From: Treponema sp. | GTDB taxonomy: Bacteria; Spirochaetota; Spirochaetia; Treponematales; Breznakiellaceae | Length of the DNA: 6,161 nt | Assembly (NCBI GenBank): GCA_009780595.1 | Contig: WQZT01000102.1 | Span: 1 to 6,161, forward strand | Reading direction: 5' to 3' | Shown: one piece after another, positions 1 to 6,017 of the stretch | Layout of the letters: each line of letters begins with the position of its first letter | Position numbering within the stretch: the first letter of the stretch is position 1 | Program-made: the position numbers and the translations under genes | The notes under the pieces: model-generated | Databases searched by the model: none | Told to the model about the DNA's origin: nothing | The model's input: only the letters and a program-made list of their open reading frames with translations

Positions 1-590
1 CACTGCCCGCACTTGATACACGGACCGTCGCCCAGCGGAATATCCGCCGAACTTGCGATGCGCCCCTTGTAGCCCCGCCCCTGGAACTCAAGCGCCCACA
101 CGTTTTGCACTTCCTGGCAAACCTTCACGCAACGCCCGCATTTTATGCACTTCTCCGGGTCAAGAATAATTGACGGGTTGGAATCATCAATCGGAAGATT
201 TCTGAGTATCTGCTTAAAGCGCATCTCCCTGATTCCGAACTCCGCCGCCAGATTTTGTAGCTCGCAGCTGCCGTTGCGCGGGCATTGCAGACAATCGCTG
301 GGATGGTTGCTGAGCATAAGCTCCACGACAGTGCGGCGCGTGGCAATAATCTCAGGGTCGTGGGTGATAATGTCCATATTCTCCGCCACTTTTGTGGAGC
401 AGGCACGAGCCATGCGCGGAGAACCCGGCCCCGCCGTCCGCACAATGCAGAGCCCGCACGCCGCCCAGGGAGTCAGATTCGGGTTATAGCAGAGCGTAGG
501 AATCTTTATGTTGATTTTCTTCGCCGCTTCCAAAATGGTACTATTCTCTTCAACCTGAAGTGGTTTACCGTTAACTTTAATATTCACCAT
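1..590 (-). CDS. hndD: [FeFe]-hydrogenase catalytic subunit HndD/HydA, N-terminal part (cut by window edge)
   Basis: The first 196 residues are visible; the rest lies left of base 1. In order they show a plant-type [2Fe-2S] domain (Cys34, Cys45, Cys48, Cys64), a His-Cys cluster motif H96-x3-C100-x2-C103-x5-C109, and a ferredoxin-type [4Fe-4S] motif C148-x2-C151-x2-C154-x3-C158. The second cubane motif begins at C191-x2-C194. This is the electron-relay module shared by complex I NuoG and by multi-subunit [FeFe] hydrogenases. The neighbouring NuoE-, HndB- and NuoF-like genes make the hydrogenase subunit, which reduces protons or oxidises H2 in the cytoplasm, the best reading. The H-cluster domain that would prove it is outside the window, so a NuoG-like formate dehydrogenase subunit is not formally excluded. 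The ATG at 590 follows an AGGAG with a 7-nt spacer, 10 bp after the hndC stop. Confidence 0.88.
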   Translation of the reverse strand, partial: MVNIKVNGKPLQVEENSTILEAAKKINIKIPTLCYNPNLTPWAACGLCIVRTAGPGSPRMARACSTKVAENMDIITHDPEIIATRRTVVELMLSNHPSDCLQCPRNGSCELQNLAAEFGIREMRFKQILRNLPIDDSNPSIILDPEKCIKCGRCVKVCQEVQNVWALEFQGRGYKGRIASSADIPLGDGPCIKCGQ

Positions 591-600
591 TTTTTAGCTC

Positions 601-2421
601 CTATGCCTTGATAATGGCTTGGAATTTACAAGCGCTTAAGCACTCGCCGCATTTCACGCAGTTTTCCGAATTAATAAAATACGGCGGTCGTTTCCTGTCA
701 GGGTACTTCGCCGCGTCCTCCAGTGAAATACAGTTAGCCGGGCAGCGCGTAGCACACGCCTTGCAACTAATGCACTTTTCAGGAATTATCGTAAAGCTGA
801 GCAAGTTTTTGCACTTTCCCGCCCGGCATTTTTTATCGTGAATATGCTCTTTGATCTCGTCCATAAAGTTTTTGAGCGTGGACATTACCGGATTTGGCGC
901 AGTTTGCCCCAACGCGCACAGCGACGCTTTCGCCATCGCTTTGCCAATGGCTTCGATTTTTGGAATGTCCGAATCTTCGCCTGTGCCGCCTGAGATTTTA
1001 TTGAGCAGTTCGAGCAACTGGACAGTTCCAATGCGGCAGGGCGCGCACTTCCCGCACGATTCGTCGACGCAGAAATCCATGTAAAACCGCGCAACGTCAA
1101 CCATGCAGTCGTCTTCGTCCATAACGATCATACCGCCTGAACCCATCATCGAGCCGTTGGCAACCAGCGATTCAAAGTCGATGGGCACATCAAGCGCCGC
1201 TTCGGTGAGAATACCGCCTGACGGCCCGCCGGTTTGAACACCCTTGAACTTCTTGCCGCTGCGAATTCCGCCGCCAATGTCAAAGATAATCTCGCGCAAC
1301 GTCGTTCCCATCGGCACTTCCACAAGACCGGAATTTTTCACCTTTCCCGTCAGCGCAAAAACTTTCGTGCCCTTGGATTTCTCAGTCCCGATTTGCGCCA
1401 GCCATGCGCCGCCTTTGGTCATAATAACCGGAACGTTTACCAGCGTTTCCACGTTGTTGATGATAGTCGGCTTGCCCCACAAGCCTTCGTTGGCAGGGAA
1501 GGGCGGCTTCGGCACAGGCATTCCGCGGTTGCCTTCGACCGACTTAATCAGCGCCGTCTCTTCGCCGCAGACAAACGCGCCCGCGCCCAGCCGGATTTCA
1601 ATCTCGAAATCAAAGCCCGAGCCGAGAATGTTCTTGCCCAACAGCCCGAATTCCTCCGCCTGCTTCAGCGCCTTTTCCAGCCGCTCCAGCGCCAGCGGAT
1701 ACTCGGCACGGATATACACAATCCCGTAATTCGCGCCAATCGCCTTACCAGCCGTGATCATTCCCTCAATCACCGAGTGCGGATCGCCTTCGATTACAGA
1801 CCTGTCCATATAGGCGCCAGGATCACCTTCATCGGCGTTGCAGATAATGTACTTCGGGCTGCCAGTTGCTTTCCGCGCCAAATCCCACTTCATCCACGTG
1901 GGGAACCCCGCGCCGCCGCGCCCGCGTAACCCCGAGATTTTCACCTCTTCGATAATCTTCTCAGGCGTCCACTCGAAGAGGGCTTTTTCAAGCCCCTGAT
2001 AGCCTTCGCGGGCGATATATTCGTTGATACTTTCAGGATCGATGCTGCCGCAGTTTCGCAACGCCACGCGGAACTGCTTTTGGTAAAACTTAATGTCGTG
2101 AACCTTCAGAGTATCCTTATGCTCCTGCTCTCCGTCACCTTTGTACAGCAGCCTTTTTACTTCGCGCCCTTTGATAATATGCTCCTCGATAATTTCGGGA
2201 ACATCCTTCGGCGTTACATAGACGTAGAACGAATCTTCAGGGAGCACTTTGACGATTGGACCAGCTTCGCAAAAACCAAAGCAGCCCGTTTTCACAACCT
2301 GCACCTGATTTGCTATACCGTGTTTTACCGTCTCCGCGATCAAGCTCTTGTAAATCTCGTCGCCCTGATTTGATTCGCACGCAGTTCCGCCGCAAACAAG
2401 AATAAAGTGATTGTACGACAT
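601..2421 (-). CDS. hndC: NuoF-like flavoprotein subunit of the NAD(P)-linked [FeFe] hydrogenase (HndC/HydB)
   Basis: This 606-residue protein should be the diaphorase subunit, moving electrons between NAD(P)(H), FMN and Fe-S clusters of the hydrogenase complex. Domains in order: an N-terminal thioredoxin-like [2Fe-2S] domain (C10, C15, C47, C51); the NuoF core with the glycine-rich GRGGAGFPT nucleotide-binding loop (about 167-175) and NADEGDPGAY (195-204) for FMN; GAGAFVCGEETAL (279-291); and the N3-type [4Fe-4S] motif C456-x2-C459-x2-C462 with C502. The C-terminus carries two [4Fe-4S] ferredoxin motifs (C550/553/556/560 and C588/591/594/598). This full architecture and length match HndC of Desulfovibrio and HydB of Thermotoga; complex I NuoF lacks both end domains. 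The ATG at 2421 follows AAAGGAGG with a 6-nt spacer. HndC/HydB-type subunits are linked to flavin-based electron bifurcation; that activity is inferred here from family membership. Confidence 0.96.
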   Translation of the reverse strand: MSYNHFILVCGGTACESNQGDEIYKSLIAETVKHGIANQVQVVKTGCFGFCEAGPIVKVLPEDSFYVYVTPKDVPEIIEEHIIKGREVKRLLYKGDGEQEHKDTLKVHDIKFYQKQFRVALRNCGSIDPESINEYIAREGYQGLEKALFEWTPEKIIEEVKISGLRGRGGAGFPTWMKWDLARKATGSPKYIICNADEGDPGAYMDRSVIEGDPHSVIEGMITAGKAIGANYGIVYIRAEYPLALERLEKALKQAEEFGLLGKNILGSGFDFEIEIRLGAGAFVCGEETALIKSVEGNRGMPVPKPPFPANEGLWGKPTIINNVETLVNVPVIMTKGGAWLAQIGTEKSKGTKVFALTGKVKNSGLVEVPMGTTLREIIFDIGGGIRSGKKFKGVQTGGPSGGILTEAALDVPIDFESLVANGSMMGSGGMIVMDEDDCMVDVARFYMDFCVDESCGKCAPCRIGTVQLLELLNKISGGTGEDSDIPKIEAIGKAMAKASLCALGQTAPNPVMSTLKNFMDEIKEHIHDKKCRAGKCKNLLSFTIIPEKCISCKACATRCPANCISLEDAAKYPDRKRPPYFINSENCVKCGECLSACKFQAIIKA

Positions 2422-2439
2422 CGATAGCCTCCTTTCCGC

Positions 2440-2832
2440 TTACGCCACAATATCCGCGGCGGGTCTGTCCAGAATATGATTATCCACAAGCTTTCTTCCA
2501 ATGATGTGCTTGTCTACAATTTCCTTCGCTACTTCCTCGTTCACGTTGCCGTAAATAACAACCGGCATTCCCGGAACCGCAACTTCAACCGTCGGCTCAG
2601 AATGGCACAGCCCCATGCAACCAGTTTGCCTGACCATAACCGTTTCGACAAGGTTCTTTGTTTCAAGCGCCCGCAGAAACGCATCGAGCGTTGCCTTTCC
2701 TCCGGCAACAATTCCGCACGTTCCCATCCCGACGATAATCTGGATTTCCTTGCCCTCGATTTGCCTTCGGACAATGTCCTTCTTTGTCGAATCCCGCAGA
2801 TTCCGCAGTTCTTCCAATGTCATTTTAGCCAT
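2440..2832 (-). CDS. hndB: Thioredoxin-like [2Fe-2S] ferredoxin subunit HndB
   Basis: This 130-residue protein has the size and operon position of HndB, a small subunit of the NADP-reducing hydrogenase of Desulfovibrio. Residues about 31-85 resemble the thioredoxin-like [2Fe-2S] fold, with a GMGTCGIVAGG loop around Cys39 and a TGCMGLC motif with Cys72 and Cys76. Only three of the four ligand positions are cysteine: where HndA and HndC of this operon have C-x4-C, this protein has Gly44. I recall the CGIAAG-type loop in other HndB proteins, so this may be normal for the family, but cluster binding here is uncertain. The N-terminal 25 residues (MTLEELRNLRD onwards) look helical and may serve for docking. 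The ATG at 2832 follows AAGGAG with a 6-nt spacer. The gene sits 18 bp before hndC and 20 bp after the ATPase gene, so co-transcription is very likely. Confidence 0.9.
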   Translation of the reverse strand: MAKMTLEELRNLRDSTKKDIVRRQIEGKEIQIIVGMGTCGIVAGGKATLDAFLRALETKNLVETVMVRQTGCMGLCHSEPTVEVAVPGMPVVIYGNVNEEVAKEIVDKHIIGRKLVDNHILDRPAADIVA

Positions 2833-2852
2833 ACTCCGCTCCTTACCTTGAA

Positions 2853-3470
2853 TTAATCTCCCTCATGCTCTTCGAGGGAGCGCAAATAACGATCTAGTAA
2901 AATGATAGACTGAACATCTTCGATGCCGCCGAGCGCATCAACAAGCTCTGTTTTGCGAATCTCATAATCAGTGATGCCTTCGGGCGTTTGCCGGAAACGC
3001 TTGATAACCATTTCCGCAGGACCCTCAAACAAGAGCGACGTGCGAAACATCCCCGGAATATCCCCGACCGGCGGTGTGTCAACGTTGCCCAAATTGAACC
3101 ACGCACTGACCGTTGTGCCAGAAGCTTTCGCCGCTTGCGGCGTTCCATCGGTTGTACCGCTGGGTGCTTGCTGCCGCTTTTCGGAATCTATTTTCCAGCC
3201 GCCGCCTGATTGCTCGGAAGTCTGAATGAGAAACGGAAGCCCAAGCCCGACTTTACGCCCGGGATGTTTCACCCCGTCAGTAACGAACGGGTCTTGCGCC
3301 AGTTTTAGCTCCGCCGCCGTCATCCCTTTGCCGTTGTCCTTCACCGTAAAACGAAACTCACCGCCTGAAGCGTTGAGCGTTTCGCGCAACTCCAGTTCGA
3401 CCACATCAGCGCCGGATTCAATCCCATTTTGGGCAATGTCTGTTACCAAATCCATCAACGTAAAATGCAT
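2853..3470 (-). CDS. Stand-alone GHKL (HATPase_c) ATP-binding protein in the hydrogenase operon
   Basis: The product (205 residues from the chosen start) is a single GHKL ATP-binding domain plus a short C-terminal part. Visible motifs are the N-box region DIAQNGIESGA (11-21, Asn15), the G1 box DNGKGM (45-50) and the G2 box KVGLGLPFL (73-81). There is no sensor, membrane segment or phospho-acceptor histidine domain, so it is not a complete histidine kinase; it resembles RsbW-type kinases and the ATPase lobe of sensor kinases. A Ser/Thr/Gly/Ala/Gln-rich insert (about 98-117) splits the usual G2-to-last-strand segment. I chose ATG at 3470 because AAGGA precedes it by 6 nt and the domain starts there. 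The frame stays open to a TTG at 3530, 6 bp after the hndA stop, which would give 225 residues but has no ribosome-binding site. Its place between hndA and hndB suggests a role in control or assembly of the hydrogenase; the actual function is unknown to me. Confidence 0.87.
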   Translation of the reverse strand: MHFTLMDLVTDIAQNGIESGADVVELELRETLNASGGEFRFTVKDNGKGMTAAELKLAQDPFVTDGVKHPGRKVGLGLPFLIQTSEQSGGGWKIDSEKRQQAPSGTTDGTPQAAKASGTTVSAWFNLGNVDTPPVGDIPGMFRTSLLFEGPAEMVIKRFRQTPEGITDYEIRKTELVDALGGIEDVQSIILLDRYLRSLEEHEGD

Positions 3471-3476
3471 TCGCAA

Positions 3477-3481
3477 TCCTT
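3477..3481 (-). promoter_or_regulatory. Ribosome-binding site deciding the ATPase start
   Basis: On the minus strand AAGGA lies 6 nt before the ATG at 3470. No purine-rich site precedes the alternative TTG at 3530, which would have to rely on coupling to the hndA stop. This favours the shorter 205-residue protein. Confidence 0.6.
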
Positions 3482-3536
3482 CGCTTTCAAGTACCGTGTT
3501 TGTGATGTTTCGTGCGTGTTCCGCAATCAAGAATGA

Positions 3537-4025
3537 TCAGGCGTTCTGGTACTTTGCGATGATACCCGGCAGCATATCTTTGGTGAGTTTGCCGTAATTT
3601 TCCGCACCAACCGTGAGAATCGGCGCAAGCCCGCAACAACCGATGCAGCGTACCGCGTCGACAGAGAAAAGCCCGTCGCTGGTAACCCCATCAGGTGCAA
3701 GCCCTAAAATCTGCCGTGTTTCGTCGAGAAGATCCTGCCCGCCTTTGAGGTAGCAAGCCGTTCCCATACACACGGCAATCCGGTATTTTCCCGGTTTGAC
3801 AGTTTTGAAGAAGTGGTAAAAGGAGATAACTCCATAGACGCGGGCAAGCGGAATGTTTGTCATTTTAGACAACGTGCCTGCCGTTTCCCGTGAAATGTAC
3901 CCGAACGTCTCCTGCGTTTTATGAAGCATCATAATTAATCCGCCCGGCTTCTTCTTCCATTCGTTGATGAATGAAACAAGCTCCTCTGGAAACGCATTGC
4001 TCTGTTCAGATTTTACCGCAATCAT
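3537..4025 (-). CDS. hndA: NuoE-like [2Fe-2S] subunit of the NAD(P)-linked [FeFe] hydrogenase (HndA/HydC)
   Basis: This is a 162-residue NuoE/24-kDa-family protein. The N-terminal half is a helical domain (LIMMLHKTQETFGYIS around 30-45, then a GVISFYHFF-type segment around 65-73). The C-terminal half is the thioredoxin-like [2Fe-2S] domain with ligands C86-x4-C91 and C127-x3-C131; an additional Cys130 lies between the last two. In the HndABCD/HydABC complexes this subunit docks on the NuoF-like subunit and carries electrons near the FMN. It is the first gene of the operon. An upstream in-frame ATG at 4043 would add six residues. I place the start at ATG 4025 because a perfect GGAGG lies 5 nt before it, and that Shine-Dalgarno would be inside the gene if the longer form were used. 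Length and motifs are normal for the family. Confidence 0.94.
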   Translation of the reverse strand: MIAVKSEQSNAFPEELVSFINEWKKKPGGLIMMLHKTQETFGYISRETAGTLSKMTNIPLARVYGVISFYHFFKTVKPGKYRIAVCMGTACYLKGGQDLLDETRQILGLAPDGVTSDGLFSVDAVRCIGCCGLAPILTVGAENYGKLTKDMLPGIIAKYQNA

Positions 4026-4030
4026 GAATA

Positions 4031-4035
4031 CCTCC
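4031..4035 (-). promoter_or_regulatory. Ribosome-binding site deciding the hndA start
   Basis: On the minus strand GGAGG is followed by a 5-nt spacer (TATTC) and ATG at 4025. It supports the internal methionine over the ATG at 4043. Confidence 0.8.
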
Positions 4036-4057
4036 GATGGCATAGATGCTTTTGATC

Positions 4058-4077
4058 AACGTCTTTAAAAAGACGTT
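4058..4077. repeat. 20-bp perfect inverted repeat in the hnd leader
   Basis: AACGTCTTT and AAAGACGTT (9-bp arms) flank a 2-nt centre. On the plus strand the hairpin is followed by TTT, within a T5 run (4076-4080), so it could act as a weak intrinsic terminator against antisense transcription. On the minus strand it lies in the hnd 5' leader, about 30 nt before the Shine-Dalgarno and about 30 nt after the likely transcription start, where it could be an mRNA hairpin or a protein-binding palindrome. The A/T-rich arms make a strong hairpin less likely. Confidence 0.6.
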
Positions 4078-4089
4078 TTTAATAACGCT

Positions 4090-4108
4090 GTGTATTTACA
4101 CGAGTGTA
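4090..4108. promoter_or_regulatory. Operator-like triple repeat gtgta-tt-tacac-ga-gtgta
   Basis: Three alternating 5-bp half-sites (GTGTA 4090-4094, TACAC 4097-4101, GTGTA 4104-4108) are separated by 2 bp each, giving two overlapping 12-bp palindromes. They lie immediately downstream of the predicted -10 box of the hydrogenase promoter, at about +1 to +20, where a repressor could block transcription. A further TACAC occurs at 4162-4166. The regulator is unknown. Confidence 0.45.
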
Positions 4109-4114
4109 CCTACC

Positions 4115-4145
4115 ATTATAAGCCGCATGTTCCGATATTTGTCAA
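4115..4145 (-). promoter_or_regulatory. Predicted sigma-70-type promoter of the hydrogenase operon
   Basis: On the minus strand a perfect TTGACA (4145-4140) is followed after 19 bp by a perfect TATAAT (4120-4115). The spacer is 2 bp longer than ideal, so the promoter may be moderate or dependent on an activator. Transcription would start near 4108, giving a leader of about 80 nt before the hndA ATG at 4025. Confidence 0.6.
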
Positions 4146-4158
4146 GTATTTTTTGACA
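4140..4158. promoter_or_regulatory. Inverted repeat overlapping the hnd -35 box
   Basis: TGTCAA-N7-TTGACA: the arm at 4140-4145 read on the minus strand is the -35 hexamer itself, so a protein bound here would cover or contact the -35 region. A 6-bp-arm palindrome in A/T-rich DNA could be chance, but its position makes it a candidate operator. Confidence 0.4.
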
Positions 4159-4194
4159 TTTTACACAATTTTATTAGCATTTAATTCGACATCG

Positions 4195-5094
4195 TTACAT
4201 CCACAAATATTCGCGGCGCAAATGCGAAGCGATGAGCCACGTTCCAGCTGCGAGCAGCAGACCCCCCGGAAGCGGCGTGATCCACGTATCCGCGCCAATG
4301 AGCATATTTCTCCCCGCCAGTGCCATGAGCGAACCGGCGGCAATTCGCACGTATGTGCGCGAACCTTTCGTGTGGGCAGAAATCAAAAAGGTAGCCACGG
4401 TAACCGCCGCAATTCCCGCCTCAACCAGCGCAAACATACTGCGGTAGCCGGAGTGCGGCATCAGCGTGGAATCCCACACCGCGCCGTCAATCGGAGTTCG
4501 TACGGCGATAACGAGCGCGGCGAGCGTGGCAATAAAGAAAGCGTTCTGCTGTTTCTGGGCGTTCAGCCCAGCAGAGTACACGCTGGCAGTAAACAGCGCA
4601 AACAGCCCGAAGTGCCGCGCGAAAAGCAAAACCCTCGCCCCGCTGATAATATACAAGGTGGAAATCGGGAAAACGTTCGCCAGCGGTATCAACAATCGTA
4701 AAAACTCAAAGGAAAGGGACGCGGCAAACAGCGCGAAAAAAAGAATCTCAGGCGACTGCGTGTTTTCAAAAAAACGGTAGATGAGCACGAGGCTGACAAA
4801 GGAATACACAGCGGCGGCAAGCACCGTAAAGAATGGTACGAGCGCAACAGCTTGCGCGTGCTCCGCCACGAGCGTGGAAAATACACCGTCAGGGCGAAGT
4901 GTGGCGGAAGCGGCAGCCGCCGGGTATGCGGCAACAGCCGGGTATGCGGCAAAAGCCGGGTATGCGGCAAAAGCGAAGAAAGCGCCCGCCGCAATACTGC
5001 AGAGAGACAAAGCCGCCAGAGCTATTCCGCCCTTGAAAAAATCATTTCGCGCCGAAAGCGTCATACCACAGCATAGAACATTATTCTTTTTCAC
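4195..5094 (-). CDS. Unrecognised multi-pass membrane protein, Ala-rich
   Basis: I do not recognise a family for this 299-residue protein. It is strongly hydrophobic, with roughly seven or eight likely membrane segments: about 22-46, 86-108, 116-140, 146-172, 184-200, 220-240, 248-264 and 272-290. The first segment could instead be a signal sequence ending at an Ala-rich stretch. Directly after it, residues 41-58 are three copies of a hexapeptide (AFAAYP, AFAAYP, AVAAYP) encoded by a perfect 18-bp tandem repeat. No enzyme or transporter signature is evident. The start is GTG at 5094, with only a weak AGAAG upstream; ATG at 5064 (residue 11) is an alternative. The gene diverges from the secreted-protein gene at 5142 with a 47-bp gap, and its stop is about 40 bp before the hydrogenase -35 region with no visible terminator. 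Read-through into hnd is therefore possible, but a functional link is not shown. Confidence 0.8.
   Translation of the reverse strand: MKKNNVLCCGMTLSARNDFFKGGIALAALSLCSIAAGAFFAFAAYPAFAAYPAVAAYPAAAASATLRPDGVFSTLVAEHAQAVALVPFFTVLAAAVYSFVSLVLIYRFFENTQSPEILFFALFAASLSFEFLRLLIPLANVFPISTLYIISGARVLLFARHFGLFALFTASVYSAGLNAQKQQNAFFIATLAALVIAVRTPIDGAVWDSTLMPHSGYRSMFALVEAGIAAVTVATFLISAHTKGSRTYVRIAAGSLMALAGRNMLIGADTWITPLPGGLLLAAGTWLIASHLRREYLWM
4921..4974. repeat. 3 x 18-bp in-frame tandem repeat
   Basis: Three units cgggtatgcggcaaaagc occupy 4921-4938, 4939-4956 and 4957-4974. The last two are identical and the first differs at one base (c for a at 4935). They encode residues 41-58 of the membrane protein. 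Because 18 is divisible by three, copy-number changes would keep the frame and only alter the length of the A-Y-P segment. Confidence 0.95.
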
Positions 5095-5141
5095 TCAAGG
5101 CTTCTGTGCAAATTCCGATACTAGAGAAAGAGGGGTAATCT

Positions 5142-5834
5142 ATGTTTGATAGGTTCAATAAGAAAACTCTTTGCATCTTTGCTGTAATTGTGCTGGGGGT
5201 TTCCAGCCTGAGTGCCAAAGATACGGCAACGTTTGTCGATCTTGGCTTTTCGTCTGACGGTGCAACGTTTATGTTCGCACAGTACGGCGTTCATTCGGGA
5301 ACGCTGAAAGCTTGGGCGGATTTGGGCGTTGTTGATGTTGCAGGAAGCAGCTTTGTCCAGGACGGAAGGGTGTCGTACACGAATGATCGGCCTGTTGTTT
5401 TTGGGCAGGACGGTTCTGGGGCGTTTCACACCGCGCTGGTGAAGAATGTTCCGCTGGTACAACGGAACAAAATCGACCATACCGTACAAGGCCGCCCTCT
5501 GTTTATTTCGATAGGCGGCAAGGATACAAACGAAATCCAGTTCAGAAACTTTGAAACTGGCGCTCTGTACCGGGCATCGTTAATTCAAACATCAGAGGGT
5601 AGAGGCGTATCGTTGGCATCGTCGTTCCATATCAACCTTGTACGGGAAGCCAAAGACGGAACGCGCACAAGCTGCACTGTTGGAGCGCCACAGTTCAAGC
5701 GGGCGATGGTGTCGTCGTACCAGATTCGGCAGGTGCGTGTTTACGGCACTTCGATGGTTTTGGTTATCGAGATGACAAAGCTGGAAGCCGGACAACCCAC
5801 GATACGTTATATGGTAGAAACTGTACATTTTTAA
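5142..5834 (+). CDS. Predicted secreted DUF2259-like protein
   Basis: This 230-residue protein begins with a clear Sec signal peptide: basic N-terminus (FNKK), hydrophobic core at residues 10-20, and a likely signal peptidase I site after SLSA (residue 25), leaving a mature periplasmic or secreted protein. There is no lipobox cysteine at the cleavage site. The mature N-terminus, FVDLGFSSDGATFMFAQYG (31-49) followed by WADLGVVDV, resembles DUF2259/COG5497 proteins, predicted secreted proteins of unknown function that I recall from treponemes. The C-terminus (about 185-230) looks like alternating beta strands ending in VETVHF. No catalytic motif is visible. The ATG at 5142 follows AGAGGGG with a 6-nt spacer. 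It is divergent from the membrane-protein gene and is followed by a terminator-like hairpin and the hairpin cluster. The family call rests on remembered similarity. Confidence 0.85.
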   Translation: MFDRFNKKTLCIFAVIVLGVSSLSAKDTATFVDLGFSSDGATFMFAQYGVHSGTLKAWADLGVVDVAGSSFVQDGRVSYTNDRPVVFGQDGSGAFHTALVKNVPLVQRNKIDHTVQGRPLFISIGGKDTNEIQFRNFETGALYRASLIQTSEGRGVSLASSFHINLVREAKDGTRTSCTVGAPQFKRAMVSSYQIRQVRVYGTSMVLVIEMTKLEAGQPTIRYMVETVHF

Positions 5835-5862
5835 CGTTTTTGTTTGATTCTCTTATTAATTG

Positions 5863-5889
5863 CAAGCCGCCGTACGCAACGGCGGCTTG
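5863..5889 (+). terminator. Terminator-like hairpin after the DUF2259 gene
   Basis: An 11-bp perfect stem (CAAGCCGCCGT with ACGGCGGCTTG) encloses a 5-nt loop (ACGCA), 28 bp after the stop at 5834. The stem is G/C-rich and strong, but only TTCT-like sequence follows, so the U-tract is weak and termination may be inefficient or factor-assisted. Confidence 0.6.
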
Positions 5890-5904
5890 TTCTGCACCGC
5901 GTTC

Positions 5905-5946
5905 GTACCCGTATGAAGTTTTGGCGGAGCCAAAACTTCATGGTAC
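5905..5946. repeat. Hairpin 1 of the cluster (loop GGA)
   Basis: Thirteen perfect base pairs (5913-5925 with 5929-5941) close a 3-nt loop GGA at 5926-5928 through a C-G pair. After a 3-nt bulge (5910-5912) the stem continues with GTACC 5905-5909 pairing GGTAC 5942-5946, the longest stem of the four. Confidence 0.9.
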
Positions 5947-5954
5947 ACAGGCCT

Positions 5955-5977
5955 GGAGTTTTGCTGTGCAAAACTCC
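5955..5977. repeat. Hairpin 2 of the cluster (loop TGT)
   Basis: Ten perfect base pairs, GGAGTTTTGC with GCAAAACTCC, surround the loop TGT at 5965-5967. The AGTTTTG core of its left arm is shared with hairpin 1, and part of its right arm recurs at 6007-6013. Confidence 0.9.
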
Positions 5978-6017
5978 CCAGCAAACTAGCCACAGGCTAG
6001 TTTGCCAAACTCCCCAG
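5971..6017 (+). repeat. 11-bp direct repeat bracketing hairpin 3
   Basis: AAACTCCCCAG occurs at 5971-5981 and again at 6007-6017, 36 bp apart, with hairpin 3 between the copies. Either copy of AAACTCC can pair with GGAGTTT at 5955-5961, so two folds of this segment are mutually exclusive. Confidence 0.9.
5981..6005. repeat. Hairpin 3 of the cluster (loop ACA)
   Basis: Eleven perfect base pairs, GCAAACTAGCC with GGCTAGTTTGC, surround the loop ACA at 5992-5994, again closed by C-G. Confidence 0.9.

Noticed and set aside
143..445. 100-codon minus-strand frame overlapping hndD
   Set aside because: It is a different frame inside hndD, whose cysteine motifs are intact; the translation is Arg/Trp/Leu-rich noise.
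1234..1929. 231-codon plus-strand open frame
   Set aside because: It lies wholly antisense to hndC, whose domains are continuous and unmistakable. Its Arg/His/Leu-rich translation has no recognisable motif and no good ribosome-binding site, as expected of a shadow frame.
4150..4170. Rex-type operator (TTGTGTAAAATGTCAA on the minus strand)
   Set aside because: It has a TTGTG start and a CAA end, but the two halves are poorly symmetric compared with the known TTGTGAA-N4-TTCACAA pattern, so I do not call it.
4090..4701. 203-codon plus-strand open frame
   Set aside because: It begins inside the hnd promoter region and runs antisense to the membrane-protein gene. The translation is low-complexity and Arg/Gln-rich, typical of the complement of hydrophobic coding DNA.
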